Below, piece by piece: positions 59,962 through 64,000 of a stretch of DNA of 64,000 nucleotides (position 1 is the first letter of the stretch; each line of letters opens with the position of its first letter). This stretch comes from Nocardia bovistercoris (GTDB lineage Bacteria > Actinomycetota > Actinomycetes > Mycobacteriales > Mycobacteriaceae), in contig NZ_JADMLG010000020.1 in the NCBI RefSeq assembly GCF_015674855.1, positions 58,542-122,541 of the forward strand, written 5' to 3'. The notes beneath the pieces are model-generated. The model was not told the DNA's origin. It saw only the letters and a list, made by a program, of their open reading frames with translations, and ran no database searches. The position numbers and the translations under genes were made by a program.

Positions 59962-62553
59962 ATGATCGGAAAGGTGCCGACACCCCTATCCGGGTCAGGG
60001 GCGCCTCGGACCACGGAACGCTCGGATCAGATCGAGATCGAGATCGAGGACGCACCGGTTCGCGCCGGACGTTCCGTCGAGTCCGCCCCGGCCTGTGGCA
60101 ACTCCGACATTTCCATCCACGCGGACGGCGACCGGCCCGCCGACAGATGGTGCGGCGGTGCGGCGGCGGGACCCGGCGGTTGGCATCTCACCTACGACGA
60201 CTGGGATCCCGAGCGCGAAGGCACCCGGGAAGCCTTGTGCACGATGGGAAACGGGTATTGGGCGACCCGCGCGTCCGTTCCCGGCGTCGTCGCCGATTCG
60301 GTCCACTACCCGGGCACCTACATCGCGGGAATCTACAATCGCTGCGTCCTCGATGTCGAAGGACGTCCCACCGAGACCGAACACCTCGTCAACGTGCCGG
60401 ACTGGACAATGCTGCGCATACGCCTCGACGACGGCACGGAGTTGCGCCCCGGCATCCCCGAGATGCTCGAGCACCACCAGAATCTCGACCTTCGCACCGG
60501 GACACTGACTCGCGTCGACCGCTACCGAGACCGAGCGGGCCGCACGACCAGGGTCACCACGCGCCAATTCCATTCGATGGCCGAGATCCATCTCGCCGCA
60601 ATCGAACTCGATATCCTGGCCGAGGACTGGAACGGCGCACTGACGGTCTTCTCGGCGACCAACGCCGACGTCGCCAATCGCAATGCCACGGCCGATCGCG
60701 CCATCGCCTATCGCCATCTGCTGCGCGGGCGTCACGAGTTCCTCGATTCGGCGACCGTGCTGCATGTCTCGACGACCGACCAGTCCCGTCTCGATATCGC
60801 GGTCGCCACGCGCACGACATCGACGGATTCAGCCGCGAAGCGACGACGGATCAGCAGAATCGACTGTCCGGGAATCGAATTCACTTTCTCCGTCCGCGCC
60901 GGAGTCGGTGCGGGCATCGAGAAGGTCGCCGCCGTCGCGACCAGCCGCGACCGGGGTATCTCGACCGCGGCCATCGCCGCCGCCGACCGGCTCGCCGCCG
61001 CCCCCGGCTTCGACGCCTCGCACGCCGCCCATATTCGCTGCTGGGCACGGCTGTGGCGCCGTTTCGGAATCCGCCTCGGTGATGGACCGCAGCACCGAAT
61101 GGCGTTGAATCTGCACGTCTTCCACGTGCTCCAGAGCACCGCCGCGGCCGGGCCGGATTGCGATATCGGGGTGCCCGCACGCGGATTGCACGGGGAGTCC
61201 TATCGCGGCCACATCTTCTGGGACGAACTGTTCGTCTATCCCATGCTGACCTTACGCAGACCCGAACTCACCCGCGCTTTCCTGAACTATCGGCATCGGC
61301 GGCTGCCCGGCGCCAGAGCCGCCGCGCGAAAGCTCGGCCTGCCCGGCGCGCTGTTCCCGTGGCGCAGCGGCAGCGACGGCCGCGAAGAGACACCCACCGA
61401 ACTGCTCAACACCCGCAACGGCCGGTGGATGCCGGACAATTCGCATCGGCAACGCCACGTCGGACTCGCGATCGCCTACAGCGTCTGGCAGTACTACCAG
61501 GCCACCGCCGACATCGGCTTCCTGCTCGAGTCCGGCGCCGAGATGCTGATCGAGATCGCCCGCCTGTTCGCGGGCTCGGCGACCCACGACCCCGTCTCCG
61601 ACCGCTACGACATCGTCGGGGTCATGGGTCCCGACGAGTACCACGACGGCTATCCCGACTCGCCGGGTACGGGATTGCGCAACAACGCCTACACCAACGT
61701 CCTCACCGCCTGGGTGCTCGCCCGCACCTGCGATGTGGTCGAGATACTCGCGGGACGCGACTGCGATCCGTTGCGCGAACGACTCGCCCTGCACCCCGAA
61801 GAACCCGAACACTGGGACCGCATCAGCAGACGGCTACGCGTCCCGTTCCACGCCGACGGCGTCATCGGTCAGTTCGACGGCTACGAGGCGCTCGAGGAGT
61901 TCGACTGGGACACTTACCGATCGAGATACGGCAATATCGGTCGTCTCGATCTCATCCTCAATGCCGAAGGTGACAGCACCAACCGCTACAAGCTGTCGAA
62001 ACAGGCCGACGTACTGATGCTGTTCTACCTCTTCTCGGCCGAGGAACTGCGCCACATCCTCGACCGCCTCGGCTACTCGCTCGAACCGGAGACCATTCCG
62101 CGGACCGTGGGCTACTACCTGGCACGTACCAGTCACGGCTCGACGTTGAGCCGTCTCGCACACGCTTGGGTGCTGGCGCGCACCGATCGCGCCATGTCGT
62201 GGGGACTGTTCGCCCAGGCACTCGAGGCCGACCTCGGTGACACCCAGGGCGGCACCACGCGCGAGGGCGTCCACATCGGCGCCATGGCGGGGACGGCGGA
62301 CATGGTGCTGCGATGCTACGGCGGCGTCGAGACCCGGCACGACACACTGCGACTGCATCCCGTACTACCCGACGACCTACCGGAAGTGGAATTCACTCTC
62401 AGCTATCGCGGGCAGCCGCTGACCGTGGAAGTGAGCCACACGCGCGTGCTCGTCCGACTGCATCCCAGCGCGGCCGCCCCCATCCGCGTCCACATCGAGA
62501 ACATCGAGCGAACCCTCGGTTCCGGACAGACCTGGGAGGTTCCGTTGCCCTGA
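59962..62553 (+). CDS. Glycoside hydrolase family 65 protein (trehalose/kojibiose phosphorylase type)
   Basis: An 863-residue enzyme of the inverting GH65 family, which cleaves alpha-glucosides by phosphorolysis or hydrolysis. GWHLTYDDWDP and GNGYWATRAS mark the N-terminal domain, and GVMGPDEYHDG supplies the general acid Glu559. The last 80 residues form the small C-terminal beta domain. ATG 59962 is assigned; TTG 59938 is possible. The C-terminal half of M. tuberculosis OtsB1 (Rv2006) is a GH65 unit next to Rv2004c-Rv2005c; here it stands without the HAD phosphatase domains. Trehalose use is a fair guess. Confidence 0.88.
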   Translation: MIGKVPTPLSGSGAPRTTERSDQIEIEIEDAPVRAGRSVESAPACGNSDISIHADGDRPADRWCGGAAAGPGGWHLTYDDWDPEREGTREALCTMGNGYWATRASVPGVVADSVHYPGTYIAGIYNRCVLDVEGRPTETEHLVNVPDWTMLRIRLDDGTELRPGIPEMLEHHQNLDLRTGTLTRVDRYRDRAGRTTRVTTRQFHSMAEIHLAAIELDILAEDWNGALTVFSATNADVANRNATADRAIAYRHLLRGRHEFLDSATVLHVSTTDQSRLDIAVATRTTSTDSAAKRRRISRIDCPGIEFTFSVRAGVGAGIEKVAAVATSRDRGISTAAIAAADRLAAAPGFDASHAAHIRCWARLWRRFGIRLGDGPQHRMALNLHVFHVLQSTAAAGPDCDIGVPARGLHGESYRGHIFWDELFVYPMLTLRRPELTRAFLNYRHRRLPGARAAARKLGLPGALFPWRSGSDGREETPTELLNTRNGRWMPDNSHRQRHVGLAIAYSVWQYYQATADIGFLLESGAEMLIEIARLFAGSATHDPVSDRYDIVGVMGPDEYHDGYPDSPGTGLRNNAYTNVLTAWVLARTCDVVEILAGRDCDPLRERLALHPEEPEHWDRISRRLRVPFHADGVIGQFDGYEALEEFDWDTYRSRYGNIGRLDLILNAEGDSTNRYKLSKQADVLMLFYLFSAEELRHILDRLGYSLEPETIPRTVGYYLARTSHGSTLSRLAHAWVLARTDRAMSWGLFAQALEADLGDTQGGTTREGVHIGAMAGTADMVLRCYGGVETRHDTLRLHPVLPDDLPEVEFTLSYRGQPLTVEVSHTRVLVRLHPSAAAPIRVHIENIERTLGSGQTWEVPLP

Positions 62554-62584
62554 ACGCAGACCGAGCCCAACGACTCTCATCCGT

Positions 62585-62598
62585 GGGACGAAGGACCG
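62585..62598. promoter_or_regulatory. DosR-like box upstream of USP 3
   Basis: GGGACGAAGGACCG matches 10 of 14 positions with a perfect left arm. It is 70 bases before the USP 3 start. Confidence 0.5.
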
Positions 62599-62667
62599 CA
62601 GCTCTCCGGATTCGACCGGCCTACGGTCGAATCGACACCGCTCACCGATCCCGAAGGGTCCTCGGTC

Positions 62668-63579
62668 ATGACCATGAATCCGGGCGACGCGCATCGACTC
62701 GCCACAGCTCCCGTCGTCGTCGGCGTCGACGGGAATCACACCTGCGAATCCGCGATCCGCTGGGCCGCCCGCACCGCCGCCCGCAGGCGACGTCGGCTGC
62801 ACATCGTGCACGCTCTCGGCTTCTCCTCGACCCGCGCGGTCCTGGGCAGCTACGACGTGATGATCCCCGCCGTCACCGAAGGTATGCGCGAACGCGGCGA
62901 CCGCGTCCTCGCCGAGGCCACACGCGTGGCCCGCGACGCCGCACCCGATCTCACCGTCGTCACCGAGCTGTCCGAGGCCGATCCGGCCGAACTGCTCGTC
63001 GCGATATCCGAGCGCGCGCACATGGTCGTCCTCGGGGCGCGTTCCGGTGTCGGGACCCTGCGTCATCTCGGCTCCACCGTACTGACGGTCGCGGCGCACG
63101 GTCACGGCGCCATCGTCGTGGTGCACGACACCGACGTGCGCGAGACCGGTCCTGTCGTCATCGGCGTCGACGGCAGCCCCGTCGGGGACGCCGCCGTCGC
63201 CACTAGCTTCGCCGAAGCCTCCGAGCGAGGTGTCGAACTCGTAGCGATACACGCGTGGAGCGATATGGATTCCGGAACATTCGCGGGCACAACCTATTTC
63301 GAGCTGCCCGCAGCCGAGCGCGAAGTCGTCGAGCGTGCCTTGACAGCCGAACGCCTCGCGGGCTACCAAGAGAAATATCCCGACGTCCGCGTGACCCGTG
63401 AAGTCCACACGAATGGACCGCGCCTGCACCTCGCCGACGCCTCCGCCGGGGCCGCGCTCCTCGTCGTCGGCAGTCGAGGGCGTGGCGGATTCCGCGGCCT
63501 GCTACTCGGCTCGACGAGCACGTGGATCATGCAGCACGCGCAGTGCCCGGTCATGATCGTGCATCCCGAGGGTCTCTGA
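62668..63579 (+). CDS. Universal stress protein, tandem domains (USP 3)
   Basis: A 303-residue two-domain USP. The second domain has VVGSRGRGGFRGLLLGSTSTWIM, an intact ATP site. In the first domain the equivalent loop reads VLGARSGVGTLRHLGSTVL, which breaks the usual glycine pattern, so that half may not bind ATP. ATG 62668 is assigned, with ATG 62674 possible. A DosR-like box lies upstream. It is the last gene of the dormancy island. Confidence 0.9.
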   Translation: MTMNPGDAHRLATAPVVVGVDGNHTCESAIRWAARTAARRRRRLHIVHALGFSSTRAVLGSYDVMIPAVTEGMRERGDRVLAEATRVARDAAPDLTVVTELSEADPAELLVAISERAHMVVLGARSGVGTLRHLGSTVLTVAAHGHGAIVVVHDTDVRETGPVVIGVDGSPVGDAAVATSFAEASERGVELVAIHAWSDMDSGTFAGTTYFELPAAEREVVERALTAERLAGYQEKYPDVRVTREVHTNGPRLHLADASAGAALLVVGSRGRGGFRGLLLGSTSTWIMQHAQCPVMIVHPEGL

Positions 63580-63828
63580 GATATCGGACGTATCCCGCCA
63601 CTGTGGGAGAGCCGTTCGGCCGCGAGCCGACTGTCCGAAGTCATCGTTGCCAGGAGTCGTAGCTCGTACTCGGCCCGACGTGTTCTCCGCCGGTGATCGG
63701 CGTCCAACCGACCGAATGGGACAACAGGTTCGCCGTCGGCGTCGCGGCGGTTGTCGGTGGCGTTGGTCGTCGGATCCTTCGACCGAATACTCTTTTCGTC
63801 GGCTCGCCGGAGAAATAGAAATACTCAC

Positions 63829-64000
63829 GTGGACTCATTCAATCCCACCACCAAGACCCAGGCCGCTCTGATGTCCGCCGTGCAGGCGGCTTCCGTCGCG
63901 GGTAATCCCGAGGTGCGTCCGGCGCATCTGCTGGTCGCGTTACTGGACCAGACCGATGGTGTGGCGGGTCCGTTGCTCGAGGCTGTCGGCACCGACCCGG
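63829..64000 (+). CDS. clpB: ATP-dependent chaperone ClpB (5' end, partial)
   Basis: The first 57 codons of ClpB, cut by the window end. From GTG 63829 it reads VDSFNPTTKTQAALMSAVQ and NPEVRPAHLLVALL, the N-terminal Clp repeat, almost as in mycobacterial ClpB. ClpB with DnaK rescues aggregated proteins. A GGAG lies 16 bases before the start, somewhat far. No HAIR element (CTTGAGT-N7-ACTCAAG) was found in the 249 bases upstream. Confidence 0.93.
   Translation, partial: MDSFNPTTKTQAALMSAVQAASVAGNPEVRPAHLLVALLDQTDGVAGPLLEAVGTDP

Noticed and set aside
63580..63828. HspR/HAIR site upstream of clpB
   Set aside because: No CTTGAGT-N7-ACTCAAG element or close variant was found.
1..64000. tRNA, rRNA, CRISPR arrays, transposases, prophage genes
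   Set aside because: None was recognised; repeats seen are short operators, one tandem duplication and one gene relic.

Overview
The window is high-GC actinobacterial DNA from a mycolic-acid type organism, most likely Nocardia or a close relative such as Rhodococcus. This rests on gene content: a DosR/DosS dormancy two-component system, Acg-type nitroreductase-like proteins, WS/DGAT, an FprB-type ferredoxin reductase, and frequent GTG starts with 4-base GTGA/ATGA overlaps. The genus call is inference. No rRNA, tRNA, CRISPR array, insertion sequence or prophage was found.

Region 1 (about 1-24.7 kb) is a CoA-dependent catabolic cluster. It holds an acyl-CoA dehydrogenase, an enoyl-CoA hydratase, an SDR-ferredoxin-P450 operon, two aldehyde dehydrogenases, a double-length family III CoA-transferase, an Ltp2-like thiolase with its DUF35 and NTF2-like partners, a second thiolase-like protein, an acyl-CoA synthetase, an FprB-type reductase, a molybdopterin oxidoreductase and a phosphotransferase. 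The set fits oxidation, CoA activation and side-chain shortening of a hydrophobic substrate of steroid or terpenoid type; the substrate is not visible. Two closely similar TetR regulators (about 80% identical by eye) lie at 5.8 and 22.7 kb, and a third TetR lies at 6.55 kb. A 17-bp motif, ATCTA-N7-TAGAT, occurs at three places beside these genes, with a degenerate fourth copy, and looks like the operator of a local regulon. Relics of an SDR gene and of a CHAD gene show past rearrangement.

Region 2 (about 25-26.3 kb) is a secreted GH1 glycosidase standing alone.

Region 3 (about 26.4-63.6 kb) is a dormancy (DosR) island: three tandem universal stress proteins, three Acg-family proteins, two flavodoxin-like proteins, WS/DGAT with a DUF4389 membrane protein, a PAP2 phosphatase next to a PAP2-kinase-UPF0104 fusion, CBS and DUF2267 proteins, a phosphoribosyltransferase-erythromycin esterase fusion, PEP synthase, a CtpF-like ATPase, a 20-beta-HSD-like SDR, an Rv2004c-like kinase, devR and devS, a CHAD protein and a GH65 enzyme. 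Candidate DosR boxes (GGGAC-N4-GTCCC type) precede most of these transcription units. Many members have relatives in the Mycobacterium tuberculosis DosR regulon (Rv1996-Rv2006 and Rv2028c-Rv2032 areas). Embedded in the island are a CsoR-family regulon with four ATACCCC-GGGGTAT operators (a DsbA-like protein, the repressor itself and a DUF302 protein), a P1B-5 metal ATPase with a C-terminal hemerythrin domain, and an ABC exporter.

The window ends in the first 57 codons of clpB.
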